DNA from: JAQVYB01 sp964490935
GTDB taxonomy: Bacteria; Verrucomicrobiota; Kiritimatiellia; RZYC01
Direction: 5' to 3'
Length of the DNA stretch: 64,000 nt
Assembly (NCBI GenBank): GCA_964490935.1
Contig: CAZBEO010000004.1
Span: 1 to 64,000 of the forward strand
Shown here one piece after another: positions 26,663 to 35,310 of this stretch. Under the pieces are notes generated by a model. That model was not told where the DNA came from. It saw only the letters and a list, made by a program, of their open reading frames with translations, and did not search any database. The translations under genes were made by a program, and so were the position numbers. Each line of letters begins with the position of its first letter. The stretch's first letter is position 1.

Positions 26663-27106
26663 ATGAACTATGCAGAAGCCCGGCAGGGCCGCACCTTTAT
26701 TCTGCGCTTGGAAGATGGTGACATTGTTCACGAAACCATCGAGCAATTCGCCCGCGATAAAAAAATTCAGTCCGCTTCTCTGATTATTCTGGGTGGAGCA
26801 GACGACGGAAGCAAACTGGTGACCGGCCCGCGGGAAGCACGTGCCAAGCCCATCATTCCGCTGCACAGCGAGCTGAGCGGCGTTCATGAAGTGACGGGCA
26901 CTGGTACACTCTTCCCCGACCAGCACGGCCAACCGATCCTGCACATGCACCTGGCCTGCGGGCGCGAAGACCGCACGATGACCGGTTGCATTCGACGCGG
27001 CGTGAAAACTTGGCATGTCCTCGAAGTGATCCTGACCGAACTGTTGGATCATGCCGCCAGGCGCCTACCCGACCCCGAGACCGGGTTTGAATTGCTCGTG
27101 CCCTAG
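26663..27106 (+). CDS. PPC/DUF296-domain DNA-binding-like protein
   Basis: A 147-residue protein that is essentially one PPC (DUF296) domain: FILRLEDGDIVHETIEQFARDKKIQSA at the start (read in pieces), the SLIILGGADDG turn, a central SGVHEVTGTGTLFPDQHGQP strand pair, HMHLACGREDRTMTGCIRRGVKTWHVLEVILTEL with the histidines and the RxGV region, and an LPDPETGFELL end. In plants the domain is part of AT-hook proteins; stand-alone bacterial forms are trimeric and of uncertain function. The start has AGGAAAG 8 bp before it. It follows argS after 49 bp on the same strand. Confidence 0.85.
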   Translation: MNYAEARQGRTFILRLEDGDIVHETIEQFARDKKIQSASLIILGGADDGSKLVTGPREARAKPIIPLHSELSGVHEVTGTGTLFPDQHGQPILHMHLACGREDRTMTGCIRRGVKTWHVLEVILTELLDHAARRLPDPETGFELLVP

Positions 27107-27204
27107 AGCAGTCGCAACGATCAGAGTTAATCTGCGCGATTAGATTTTAAACACCTGAGTCCGACGGATTGCCAGGACGAGGGCATTCACCGGGCGGATA
27201 CGTT

Positions 27205-27837
27205 TCAGATCAACCCGCCTTGAAGAAAGTAGTTGGCGGATTTTTCGCGCTCCATGTTGGTGTCGGGGCCGTGTCCGGGGATGATGCGGGTACTATCGGG
27301 CATGGTTTTGAGGCGCTTGATGGAACGGGCAAGCTCAGCGGAATCCCCGCCGGGGAGATCGGTGCGCCCGACGGACCCTTTGAAGAGGGTATCGCCGGAA
27401 ATGAGGAGACCCTGTTCTTCCAGAAAGTAGCAGACAGAGCCGGGGCTGTGTCCGGGGGTGTGGAGAACCTGAATTTCACCAAGTTCGGTGGCGATGCGCT
27501 GGTTATCGGAAACGGGCAGGAGGGGTACGTCGGGTTTTCGAGGGGTGTCGTAATACGGCAGCATCTGATTGGCTTTGGTGAAGGCCCAGACGGCATCGGA
27601 CGGATGCATATAGATAGGGCACGGATAGGCATCGCAGAAATCGGCCAGTGCGCTGACGTGGTCCATGTGCCCGTGGGTGAGGAGGCCGACGACGGGTTTC
27701 AAATTGAGGCGTTTCAGAGCGGCTAGGAGAACAGAAGCATCGCCGCCGGGGTCCGCGACGATCGCATGGCGTGATTCATCATACAGGATGACGCAGTTGG
27801 CCTCGAACATTCCCAGGGGTATGGTTTCCTCTTTCAT
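27205..27837 (-). CDS. Metallo-beta-lactamase-fold hydrolase (glyoxalase II-like)
   Basis: A 210-residue MBL-fold enzyme. The metal-binding THGHMDH motif (about 77-83) is followed by a second histidine in VLHTPGHSPGSVCYFLEEQGLLISGDTLF (third ligand and the bridging Asp) and a final PGHGPDTN histidine. The length and the SGDTLFKGSVGRTDLPGGD stretch place it in the glyoxalase II-like group (YcbL type). It lies downstream of nifJ on the same strand with a hairpin between them. The substrate is unknown; hydrolysis of a glutathione or other thioester is the usual guess for this group. Confidence 0.88.
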   Translation of the reverse strand: MKEETIPLGMFEANCVILYDESRHAIVADPGGDASVLLAALKRLNLKPVVGLLTHGHMDHVSALADFCDAYPCPIYMHPSDAVWAFTKANQMLPYYDTPRKPDVPLLPVSDNQRIATELGEIQVLHTPGHSPGSVCYFLEEQGLLISGDTLFKGSVGRTDLPGGDSAELARSIKRLKTMPDSTRIIPGHGPDTNMEREKSANYFLQGGLI

Positions 27838-27861
27838 ACGAACCTCCTTCAGGTCTAAACA

Positions 27862-27895
27862 GGACGACCGCGCAGGAAATCATGCGCGGTCGTCC
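27862..27895 (-). terminator. Strong hairpin downstream of nifJ
   Basis: GGACGACCGCGCA pairs with TGCGCGGTCGTCC around an 8-nt loop. It sits 27 bp after the nifJ stop. The T run on the minus strand is weak (TGTTTAG), so it may be a leaky terminator or an mRNA-stabilising structure ahead of the MBL-fold gene. Confidence 0.6.
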
Positions 27896-27922
27896 GAATG
27901 ATCGGGTTTGAACAACTCCTGC

Positions 27923-30900
27923 TTACATGATTTCGCCCATGCGCTTGTAGAATTCCATGCGTTTCTTGGCATCCGCTTCGGCGGCCTGGAAGAGTGCTTC
28001 CGCCTCGTTCGGTGCCGTTTTGAGCAGGGCCGTATAGCGGCGTTCGCTTCGGATGAAGTCCTGGAACGACGCGGTGGGCTCCTTGGTTTCCCACATAAAG
28101 CGTTTGCCGTCTTCGAGGCGCGGATCGTAGCGGAAGAGGGGCCAGTAGCCGGATTCGACGGCACGTTTTTCCTCATCCTGCGATTTCATCATGTCGATAC
28201 CATGCGCGATACACGGGGAATAACAGATGATGATCGAGGGGCCGTCATAATTCACGGCGTCCATGAAGGCCTTCTGCGTCTGCATCCGGTTAGCGCCCAT
28301 CGAGACAGAGGCCACATAAACGTAGCCATAGCTCATGCACATGAAGGCGAGCTTTTTCTTTCCGAGGCGCTTGCCGCCATTGGCAAACTGGGCCACGGCA
28401 GCGATCGGCGTCGACTTGGAGGCCTGGCCGCCGGTGTTGGAATAGACTTCCGTATCCAGCACCAGAATGTTGACGTTCTTGCCGGAGGCTACCACATGGT
28501 CGAGTCCGCCATAGCCAATGTCGTAGGCCCATCCATCACCGCCGATGATCCAGACGGCCTTGTCCACAAAGTAATCCTGCAGTTCAGTGATCTTGCGCAG
28601 GATGGGCTTGACGGCCTCGTTCGCGTCCTGGAGGGCTATGGGCAGAAGCAGCTTGACGGCATTCTGCGCGGCGACGGCCTCGTCGCTGATGACGTTTTCT
28701 TTGCAGACTTCCTTGGCCTTGAGCAGGGCGGCTTTGAGGTCTTCCGTGGTGCCCTTTTCAAGCAGTTGATCCACGTTGAGCCAAAGCTGTTTGCGATTGC
28801 TGTCCACGGCAAGGCGCATGCCCATTCCATATTCGGCATTATCCTCGAAGAGCGAGTTGCCCCAAGCGGGGCCTCGACCTTCCTTGGATTTGCAATAGGG
28901 AATGGTGGGGAAAGTCCCGCCATAGATGGAGGAGCAGCCGGTGGCATTGGCCACCACCATGTGTTCGCCGCAAATCTGAGTGAGCAACTTCACGTACGGA
29001 GTTTCACCGCAGCCGGCGCAGGCACCCGAGAATTCAAAGAGCGGTTTTTTGAATTGCAGGCCCTTGACGGTGGTCACGGCGGCACCGTCCACCACGTTGT
29101 CGGGCAGGTCATCAAAAAATTCCGCTTTTTTCCGTTCGCCGGCCTCGCGCAATTTCTCGAGTGTCGTGAATTCAAGGGCCTTGGTTTTGGCGGGGCAGGT
29201 CTCTACGCACACACCGCACCCGGTGCAGTCTTCAATATAAACCTGAATCCGGTATTTAAGGTCGCGCTCATTCTTGGTTTTTGAATCGAGTACGTCGAAC
29301 CCATCGGGCGCGCCTTCCAACTCTTTCGGATCGATCTGCTTGGCGCGGATGACCGCATGGGGGCAGCTCATCACGCACTGATTGCACTGGATGCAGTTTT
29401 CCTTGATCCAGTGGGGAACGCGCGGGGCGATGCCGCGTTTTTCCAGTCGAGTCGTGGCTGTGGGGAGGGTGCCATCGAACGACATTTTCGAGACGGGCAC
29501 GTCATCGCCTTTCTGCAACATGACCGGGAGGATGATGTCCTTGGTAAAGGCGTCGGCATCATCGGCAATCAGCGTGGGCGGAACGAACGACTTCGTGATT
29601 TGGGCTGGAATGGGGACTTCCTCAATAGCGGCGACGGAGGCGTCGATGGCCTTCCAGTTCATTTCCACAATGTCCATGCCCTTCTTTTCGAAGGTCTTCT
29701 TGGCCGCTTTTTTGATCAGCTCGATGGCTTCCGCCTGAGGTAGGATGCCGGAAAGCTGGAAGAAGGCGGTCTGCATGACGGTATTGATGCGTCCGCCGAG
29801 CCCGACATCCGTGGCGATCTTCAGAGCGTCCATGTTATAGAAGCGGATTTTGCGCTCCATAATAATGGTCTGCTCTTCTTTCGTCAGATGCTCGAAGACC
29901 TTGGCGGTGGGAATTTCCGAGTTTAGGAGGAAGGTGCCGCCCGGCTTGAGGACACTGAGCATGTCGTACCGACCGATATAGGCCGGGTTGTGACAGGCCA
30001 CGAAGTCGGCGTGGTTGATCAGGAACGGATAGTTGACCGAGCTGTCGCCAAAGCGAAGATGGGAGACGGTGACACCGCCGGACTTTTTGGAGTCGTAAAC
30101 GAAGTAGGCCTGCGCATTCTTATCGGTATTTCCGCCGATGATCTTGATGGAGTTTTTGTTGGCACCGACGGTGCCGTCGGACCCGAGACCCCAGAAGATG
30201 CAACTGACGACATCCTTCGGAAGAATATTCAACCCTTTGCCCACTTCGAGGGAGAGATGGGTCACATCGTCTTTGATGCCGACGGTGAAGTTGTGGGTGG
30301 CTTTCCCATCGAGATGATCAAAGACCGCCTTGACCATGTCGGGCGTGAATTCCTTGGAGGAGAGGCCGTAGCGCCCGCCAATGATGGCGATGGGCTTGCC
30401 TTGGAGCGCGGTCACCACATCTTGATAGAGCGGCTCGCCGATGGCACCTGGTTCTTTGGTGCGGTCGAGCACAGCGATTTTTTTCACGGAGGCGGGAATC
30501 GCATCAAGAAAATGCTTTACGCTGAAGGGCCGGAAGAGACGTATCTTGAGCAGGCCGAGCTTGGCACCCTGTTGATTCAGGTAGGCGATGGTGGGTTCAA
30601 TCACATCGCAGGCGGAACCCATGGCCACGATCACCTTCTCGGCATCGGCCGCGCCGACGTAATCAAAGAGCTTGTAGGAGCGTCCGACTTTTTCGCCGAC
30701 CTTGTTCATGTAGTCCTGCACGATTTCGGGGAGGGCGTCATAGTACTTGTTGACCGTTTCGCGTCCCTGGAAATAGACATCCGGATTCTGTGCGCCGACT
30801 TTGCAGATGGGCTGATCCGGGCGCAGTCCGCGTGCACGGAATTCTTCGATGTATTGGGGTTCGACGAGGGAGTTCATCACATCGAAGCTGATTTCCTCGA

Positions 30901-31447
30901 CCTTCTGCACTTCGTGTGAAGTACGGAAGCCATCGAAAAAGTTCAGGAAAGGTACCTTGCTCTTGAGGGTGGCCAGGTGAGCGACAAGGGCGAGGTCCAT
31001 CGTTTCCTGGATACCGCTGGCCGCCATGAGCGCAAAGCCCGTATTGCGCACGGACATAACGTCGGCATGATCACCAAAGATGGAGAGGGACTGCGCCGCC
31101 AGCGAGCGGGCCGAGACGTGAAAAACCGTCGGCAGCATTTCGCCGGCGATTTTGTGCATGTTCGGGATCATGAGCAGAAGGCCTTGTGAGGCGGTGAACG
31201 TGGTGGTCAGCGCGCCTGCAGAGAGGGCTCCGTGCAGGGCACCCGCCGCGCCGCCTTCGGACTGCATTTCCACGACATCCACGGTTGTGCCGAAGAGGTT
31301 GACCCGTCCCTGACTGGACCAGGTGTCGGAAATCTCGCCCATGGGCGAGGAGGGGGTGATGGGATAGATGGCGGCGACTTCGCTGAAGGCGTAGGCGACA
31401 TGGGCGGCGGCGGTATTGCCGTCGATAGTAACCATTTTTTTGGTCAT
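27923..31447 (-). CDS. nifJ: Pyruvate:ferredoxin (flavodoxin) oxidoreductase
   Basis: A single-chain enzyme of 1174 residues that converts pyruvate and CoA to acetyl-CoA and CO2 with reduction of ferredoxin. Domain order: pyrimidine-binding domain I (YPITPSSPMGE), domain II, gamma domain (about 410-625, RFGDSSVNYPFLI), ferredoxin-like domain with two CxxCxxCxxxCP motifs (CIQCNQCVMSCP, CTGCGVCVETCP), and the TPP-binding domain (GACAGCGETPY, GGDGWAYDIGYGG). The start MTKKMVTIDG has a good GGAGAACC ribosome site. Length is normal for homodimeric NifJ. It points to anaerobic or low-oxygen energy metabolism. Confidence 0.94.
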   Translation of the reverse strand: MTKKMVTIDGNTAAAHVAYAFSEVAAIYPITPSSPMGEISDTWSSQGRVNLFGTTVDVVEMQSEGGAAGALHGALSAGALTTTFTASQGLLLMIPNMHKIAGEMLPTVFHVSARSLAAQSLSIFGDHADVMSVRNTGFALMAASGIQETMDLALVAHLATLKSKVPFLNFFDGFRTSHEVQKVEEISFDVMNSLVEPQYIEEFRARGLRPDQPICKVGAQNPDVYFQGRETVNKYYDALPEIVQDYMNKVGEKVGRSYKLFDYVGAADAEKVIVAMGSACDVIEPTIAYLNQQGAKLGLLKIRLFRPFSVKHFLDAIPASVKKIAVLDRTKEPGAIGEPLYQDVVTALQGKPIAIIGGRYGLSSKEFTPDMVKAVFDHLDGKATHNFTVGIKDDVTHLSLEVGKGLNILPKDVVSCIFWGLGSDGTVGANKNSIKIIGGNTDKNAQAYFVYDSKKSGGVTVSHLRFGDSSVNYPFLINHADFVACHNPAYIGRYDMLSVLKPGGTFLLNSEIPTAKVFEHLTKEEQTIIMERKIRFYNMDALKIATDVGLGGRINTVMQTAFFQLSGILPQAEAIELIKKAAKKTFEKKGMDIVEMNWKAIDASVAAIEEVPIPAQITKSFVPPTLIADDADAFTKDIILPVMLQKGDDVPVSKMSFDGTLPTATTRLEKRGIAPRVPHWIKENCIQCNQCVMSCPHAVIRAKQIDPKELEGAPDGFDVLDSKTKNERDLKYRIQVYIEDCTGCGVCVETCPAKTKALEFTTLEKLREAGERKKAEFFDDLPDNVVDGAAVTTVKGLQFKKPLFEFSGACAGCGETPYVKLLTQICGEHMVVANATGCSSIYGGTFPTIPYCKSKEGRGPAWGNSLFEDNAEYGMGMRLAVDSNRKQLWLNVDQLLEKGTTEDLKAALLKAKEVCKENVISDEAVAAQNAVKLLLPIALQDANEAVKPILRKITELQDYFVDKAVWIIGGDGWAYDIGYGGLDHVVASGKNVNILVLDTEVYSNTGGQASKSTPIAAVAQFANGGKRLGKKKLAFMCMSYGYVYVASVSMGANRMQTQKAFMDAVNYDGPSIIICYSPCIAHGIDMMKSQDEEKRAVESGYWPLFRYDPRLEDGKRFMWETKEPTASFQDFIRSERRYTALLKTAPNEAEALFQAAEADAKKRMEFYKRMGEIM

Positions 31448-31543
31448 GAGGTTCTCCTTTGCTGTCATTTTCGTTTGTAAACCGATGTTTGGCTGAGCCA
31501 AGCAGGCTGATGCGTGAAAAAATCGCGGACATAGTCCTATGAT

Positions 31544-31560
31544 TGCACGGTCAGTGCAAG
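31544..31560. promoter_or_regulatory. Palindrome in the nifJ-map divergent spacer
   Basis: TTGCAC-GGTCA-GTGCAA, a perfect 6-bp inverted repeat with a 5-bp spacer, about 100 bp before both starts. It overlaps a possible -35 box of nifJ on the minus strand. A regulator site is possible; none is recognised. Confidence 0.3.
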
Positions 31561-31643
31561 CCGATTTGCCGAGATAATTATTTGCTTGGATCGGAAGTCT
31601 GAAAGAGGCAAGTTGTGCGACTAAGCGGTGCAGGAGAAAAATA

Positions 31644-32546
31644 ATGTTTAGCAGGAAAAACAAAGCGGGTCGTAATGATCCGTGTCCGTGCGGAAGCGGG
31701 AAAAAGTACAAGCAGTGTTGTTTGCACAAAAAAGAGACGTCGCTGGCGCAGCGCACGCCGGGGCACTATCTCCGCAAGCATCAGGTGATCTTGAAAACCC
31801 CGGAGCAGATTGAGGGCATCCGGCGGGCGGGGGTATTGGTGGTGGATTTGTTGGACCGGGTGGAGCAGATGATACGCCCGGGCCTGGTCACGGAAGAAAT
31901 CAATGTCTTTGTGGATGAGTATACGCGGGCGCAGGGGGCGATTCCGGCGCCGCTGAATTACCGGGGCTACCCGAAAAGCGTGTGCATCTCGGTGAACGAG
32001 GTGGTTTGTCACGGGATACCGGGTGATTGGGCGCTTGAGGATGGCGATATTGTCAATGTGGATGTGACGCCGATTCTGAACGGCTATTACGCGGATGGGA
32101 ACAAAACCTTTTTCGTGGGCACGCCAAATGCGGACGCACGCAAGATTGTCTCGGTGGCCCGGGAATCGCTGCGTCTGGGAATGGCTGCGGTGCGTCCCGG
32201 TGCTATGGTCGGGGACATCGGCTGGGCGATACAGCAATACGCTGAGGGACAGAAATGTTCGGTGGTACGTGAGTATGTGGGGCACGGAGTGGGTGTGAAA
32301 TTTCATGAGCGCCCCGATATTCCGCACTATGGTCAACCTAGGCGTGGGCTCGAATTGGTCCCCGGCATGACGTTCACCATCGAGCCGATGATCAACCTCG
32401 GGCGGCGCCAGCTCTATGTGCTGGATGATGATTGGACGGCGGTGACCGACGACGATTCGCTCTCGGCCCAGTTCGAGCAGACGTTGGTGGTCACCGATAC
32501 CGGATATGAAAGTCTGACACCGTATGACCTCGAAACTCCCATGTGA
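31644..32546 (+). CDS. map: Type I methionine aminopeptidase with N-terminal SEC-C motif
   Basis: A 300-residue enzyme that removes initiator methionine. Residues about 8-28 form a SEC-C zinc motif (NDPCPCGSGKKYKQCC), which in some Map proteins and in SecA binds the ribosome. The pita-bread catalytic domain follows with the metal ligands: Asp in VNVDVTPI, Asp in YYADGNKTF, His in YVGHGVGVKFHE, Glu in FTIEPM and Glu in QFEQTLVV. The CHGIP substrate His is also present. A good AGGAG precedes the start by 8 bp. It overlaps the next gene by 23 bp. Confidence 0.94.
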   Translation: MFSRKNKAGRNDPCPCGSGKKYKQCCLHKKETSLAQRTPGHYLRKHQVILKTPEQIEGIRRAGVLVVDLLDRVEQMIRPGLVTEEINVFVDEYTRAQGAIPAPLNYRGYPKSVCISVNEVVCHGIPGDWALEDGDIVNVDVTPILNGYYADGNKTFFVGTPNADARKIVSVARESLRLGMAAVRPGAMVGDIGWAIQQYAEGQKCSVVREYVGHGVGVKFHERPDIPHYGQPRRGLELVPGMTFTIEPMINLGRRQLYVLDDDWTAVTDDDSLSAQFEQTLVVTDTGYESLTPYDLETPM

Positions 32547-33072
32547 TCGTTTTGTTCTTACCGGCTCGATGCAGTCGGGCAAGAGTACCGTGGTGAGGCA
32601 GGTGCTGGCGCAGTTGAAGCCGGGTCGAGTGGGAGGATTCCGAACCGAACCGCTCCCCGAAGGGCGGCAGGCGGGATTTCAACTCTCTTCATGGGACGGC
32701 TCGTGTGTGCCGTTTGTTCGTTTTCCCAGACCTAACGCCGGGCTGTGGGAAGCGCAGGTGGATGCCGACGTTTTTTCCAATCAGGCTGCAGGCTGGCTGC
32801 GTGCGTCGGCGAATGTGGATTGGTGCGTCATCGATGAACTCGGCATCCTGGAGCAGGGGGTTGAGCCGTTTGTGCGGGAGGTCGAGAGGTTGGTCGATTC
32901 GAAGGTCCCGCTGCTGGCGGTTATTCAGGAGCGGGCACTCTCCTTCTGGTTGCCCCGCTTTCCACAGGAACGATGCCGATTTTACACGCTGAGCATGGAC
33001 AATCGTGATTCCCTAGCCGATCAACTGGCAAAGGAATTAAAACAGGCGCACTCGAACAGGCTACCAGGTTAA
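32524..33072 (+). CDS. THEP1-like nucleoside-triphosphatase
   Basis: A 182-residue P-loop protein with Walker A GSMQSGKST (about 14-22), Walker B WCVIDELGILE (about 98-108) and a C-terminal LAVIQERALSFWLPRF helix-strand pair. This is the pattern of the THEP1/NTPase_1 family (PF03266), cytosolic NTPases with broad nucleotide use. Its start lies inside the 3' end of map in another frame. It ends 26 bp from the convergent lexA. The biological role of the bacterial family is not well known. Confidence 0.75.
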   Translation: MTSKLPCDRFVLTGSMQSGKSTVVRQVLAQLKPGRVGGFRTEPLPEGRQAGFQLSSWDGSCVPFVRFPRPNAGLWEAQVDADVFSNQAAGWLRASANVDWCVIDELGILEQGVEPFVREVERLVDSKVPLLAVIQERALSFWLPRFPQERCRFYTLSMDNRDSLADQLAKELKQAHSNRLPG

Positions 33073-33098
33073 ACACCACCGGTGAAAATTGAGTAAAG

Positions 33099-33686
33099 TC
33101 AGAGGTATTTTCGTATGACGGCTCGGACGACTCCGCCGATTTCCAGGGAGTTCTGCGGACGGATGCGGGTGTAATGCGCGTTGGCGGGATCAAGATAAAC
33201 CCCCTGACGGTCTTTCCCGAAGTATTTGAGCGTCCATTCGCCATCCACCTGCGCAATGACAATTTCATTTCGACGGGGCTTGGCGCTTTTATCAATCAGC
33301 ACGATGTCTCCAGGATGGATACCTGCATCGATCATGGAGTCGCCACTGACGGTGAGCATAAAGGTGGAGGCGGGCTTTTCGATCAGAAAATCGTCGAGAC
33401 TAATGGTATCGACCAGTTCTTCTTCGGCAGGCGAGGGGAACCCGGCCTGCACACTGCCGAGCAGTTTCACCGAACCGGTCAGCTTGCCAGTGAAAGAAAT
33501 TTTTCCCTTTTCGTTGCGGGTGAGGTAGCCGTGTTCCTCGAGTTTACCAAGCAGGCGATGAACGGCATTTTTGGAGCGATAGCCGAAGAGTGTCAGCATT
33601 TCAGCATATCCAGGGGCGCGTCCCTCCTGCCTGTGAAAGGACCGCAGGAGTTCCAGCTTGGCATTGAGATCGGTTGTTCTGGGCAT
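33099..33686 (-). CDS. lexA: LexA-family SOS repressor
   Basis: A 195-residue repressor. A winged-helix N-terminus (about 5-65; YAEMLTLFGYRSKNAVHRLLGKLEEHGYL) precedes an S24 self-cleaving domain with the Ala81-Gly82 cleavage site (VQAGFPSP), the nucleophile Ser117 in SGDSM and Lys154 in WTLKYF. All three catalytic features are intact, so it should be cleavable by RecA filaments. A clear palindrome lies inside its own promoter, suggesting autoregulation. The start MPRTTDL has GAGGT at a good distance and lies downstream of that promoter; a longer frame would begin inside the operator. Confidence 0.88.
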   Translation of the reverse strand: MPRTTDLNAKLELLRSFHRQEGRAPGYAEMLTLFGYRSKNAVHRLLGKLEEHGYLTRNEKGKISFTGKLTGSVKLLGSVQAGFPSPAEEELVDTISLDDFLIEKPASTFMLTVSGDSMIDAGIHPGDIVLIDKSAKPRRNEIVIAQVDGEWTLKYFGKDRQGVYLDPANAHYTRIRPQNSLEIGGVVRAVIRKYL

Positions 33687-33714
33687 GGCGAACCTCGTGG
33701 TGTTGAAGAGCAGA

Positions 33715-33744
33715 AATATACGTGAACGATGGTTCACGTTTCAA
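33715..33744 (-). promoter_or_regulatory. lexA promoter
   Basis: On the minus strand, TTGAAA (33739-33744) and TATATT (33715-33720) are separated by exactly 18 bp, and the -10 box is 28 bp before the lexA start. The palindrome fills the spacer. Confidence 0.65.
33720..33739. promoter_or_regulatory. Probable LexA operator
   Basis: A perfect 8-bp inverted repeat ACGTGAAC-GATG-GTTCACGT. The GAAC-N4-GTTC core matches the LexA boxes of Gram-positive bacteria (CGAAC-N4-GTTCG), not the LexA motif reported for Verrucomicrobia (TGTTC-N4-GAACA, as I recall it). It occupies the spacer between the -35 and -10 boxes of lexA, the position expected of an autorepressing site. Confidence 0.7.
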
Positions 33745-34173
33745 GGGTTATGTTTGGGCTTCTTCGCGCGTCAATTCTTCTCCGCGATCTCCGCGAGCTT
33801 TGCGTGAGAACATTCTTGTCCACAGATTGCACCGATTTTGGGAGGGAGTATCTTTGCTTCGTGTGAGAAATTACCTCAAGAATTTAACCGCAGAGCACAG
33901 TGAAAACACCACGCTCTCTCCGAATTCCTGTAATTTTTGGATAAAAAACAAATATAGAATTGGCCTAGCTCATGGAAATCGCTTAAATAACGCCACTCAG
34001 TTGGCGAGAGCCGAAAAAGTAAATGGAGAAAATGCGAGAATGCCGTTTCAACGGGAACTGCCTCCTCGGTACCACACTACAAATAAAATCTGAAACTTGC
34101 GCATCGCGTTCCAACATGGAGAGCGCCGATGTTTGTCATGCAAAAATGAATATTAAAAAAAGGACAAGCAGCC
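33745..34173. other. AT-rich spacer upstream of the foreign-looking gene
   Basis: No convincing gene. Composition drops markedly from about 33880 on. It contains CTCCGCGATCTCCGCGAGCT, a repeat-like text of a kind seen in other spacers, and an AAAAGGACAAG ribosome site just before the gene at 34174. Confidence 0.5.
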
Positions 34174-35310
34174 ATGATAGAAATGGAAACACCATCTTGG
34201 GAAGCTGCTCGGTTAATTCCGGTTTCAGGAATTCGGAATTCTGAGGAACAAGAAAAACGGGCGACTTCAGCGCTCTTAGCAGTATTATTTGCCGTTGAAG
34301 AATTTGGTGCTTCAATAACCAAACCATTTGGTGCGCCCAAGTCAAAATTATCCACCTACATTGAGCCATCGTTTGAATTATTGGATGGTAGAAAAGTCCG
34401 ACCAGATGGTCTCATCCGTGCTAAAAGAGGAAAACAATGTTGGACGGCCTTGATTGAGGTTAAAACCGGCAATAACGAGCTAGGGCAAGACCAAGTGGAG
34501 GCGTATTTGGACCTAGCTAAAGAACAAGAATTCGATTGCGTAATCACGATTTCAAATCAAATCCCCCGAATTCCAGGGGAGCATCCGGTTGCCGTCGACA
34601 AAAGAAAAACAAAAAAGATTCCGTTGCATCATTTGTGTTGGTCAAAAATTCTAACAGAAGCCGTTCTCCAAAAATCACATAGGGGAGTCGCAGATCCTGA
34701 TCAGGCTTGGATACTTGGTGAGCTAATCAGATACCTTGAACACCCCAATGCAGGCGCTGTCGATTTCTACGATATGGGAGCACGATGGGTTAGCGTTCGA
34801 GATGCAATTAAAAACCGAACGCTTCGCCACTCTGATGACGCGGCAAAAGAAGTCGCAAGCAAGTGGGAAGAACTCGTTTCTTTTGCCGCCTTACGATTAG
34901 GAAGAAAATTAGGCACTGATGTTCAGGAGGTTCTTTCTTTAAAGGAACGAAACGATATCAACCTTAGAATCTCTACGATTGTCGACTACATGGTGGAAAA
35001 CGGCACTCTTCCTGGAGTGATCCGAATTCCAAATACGGTTGGTGACATCAGAATTCTTGCCGATTTACGGGCTCAGCAAATCACCTGCTCTGTCTCCGTT
35101 CCAGGATTCGAATTATCCGAACTCATAACTGGCAATGCCGAACACGCGTTCTGTCGAAAAATGGGGCACCACTCGCGAATACATGCGTACCGTGTCGAAG
35201 AGTTGGATCATTCCGAACCGCTCGGTGAGGGACATAGCGGCGGGGTTGACCTCCGGCACCTCCAGGGCCACCGACGCGCTGCCCGAGAGAGTGCCCATGG
35301 CGAGCAGTAG
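34174..35310 (+). pseudogene. Truncated PD-(D/E)XK nuclease-superfamily gene, probably acquired
   Basis: The first about 312 codons look like a real gene. An N-terminal EEQEKRATSALLAVLFAVEEFG helix (read in pieces) is followed by a PD-(D/E)XK core: IEPSFELLDG, RPDGLIRA (the PD), then ALIEVKTG (ExK) and the long DQVEAYLDLAKEQ helix. A second helical region contains ADPDQAWILGELIRYLEHP. From memory, close relatives are much longer (about 550-600 residues). Here the family-like part stops at about 35107, and the last 66 codons run antisense through the GNAT gene. The region is AT-richer than its neighbours, consistent with horizontal transfer and loss of the 3' part. Confidence 0.6.

Noticed and set aside
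27908..29284. Long open frame antisense to nifJ
   Set aside because: The nifJ strand holds conserved iron-sulfur and TPP motifs throughout this stretch.
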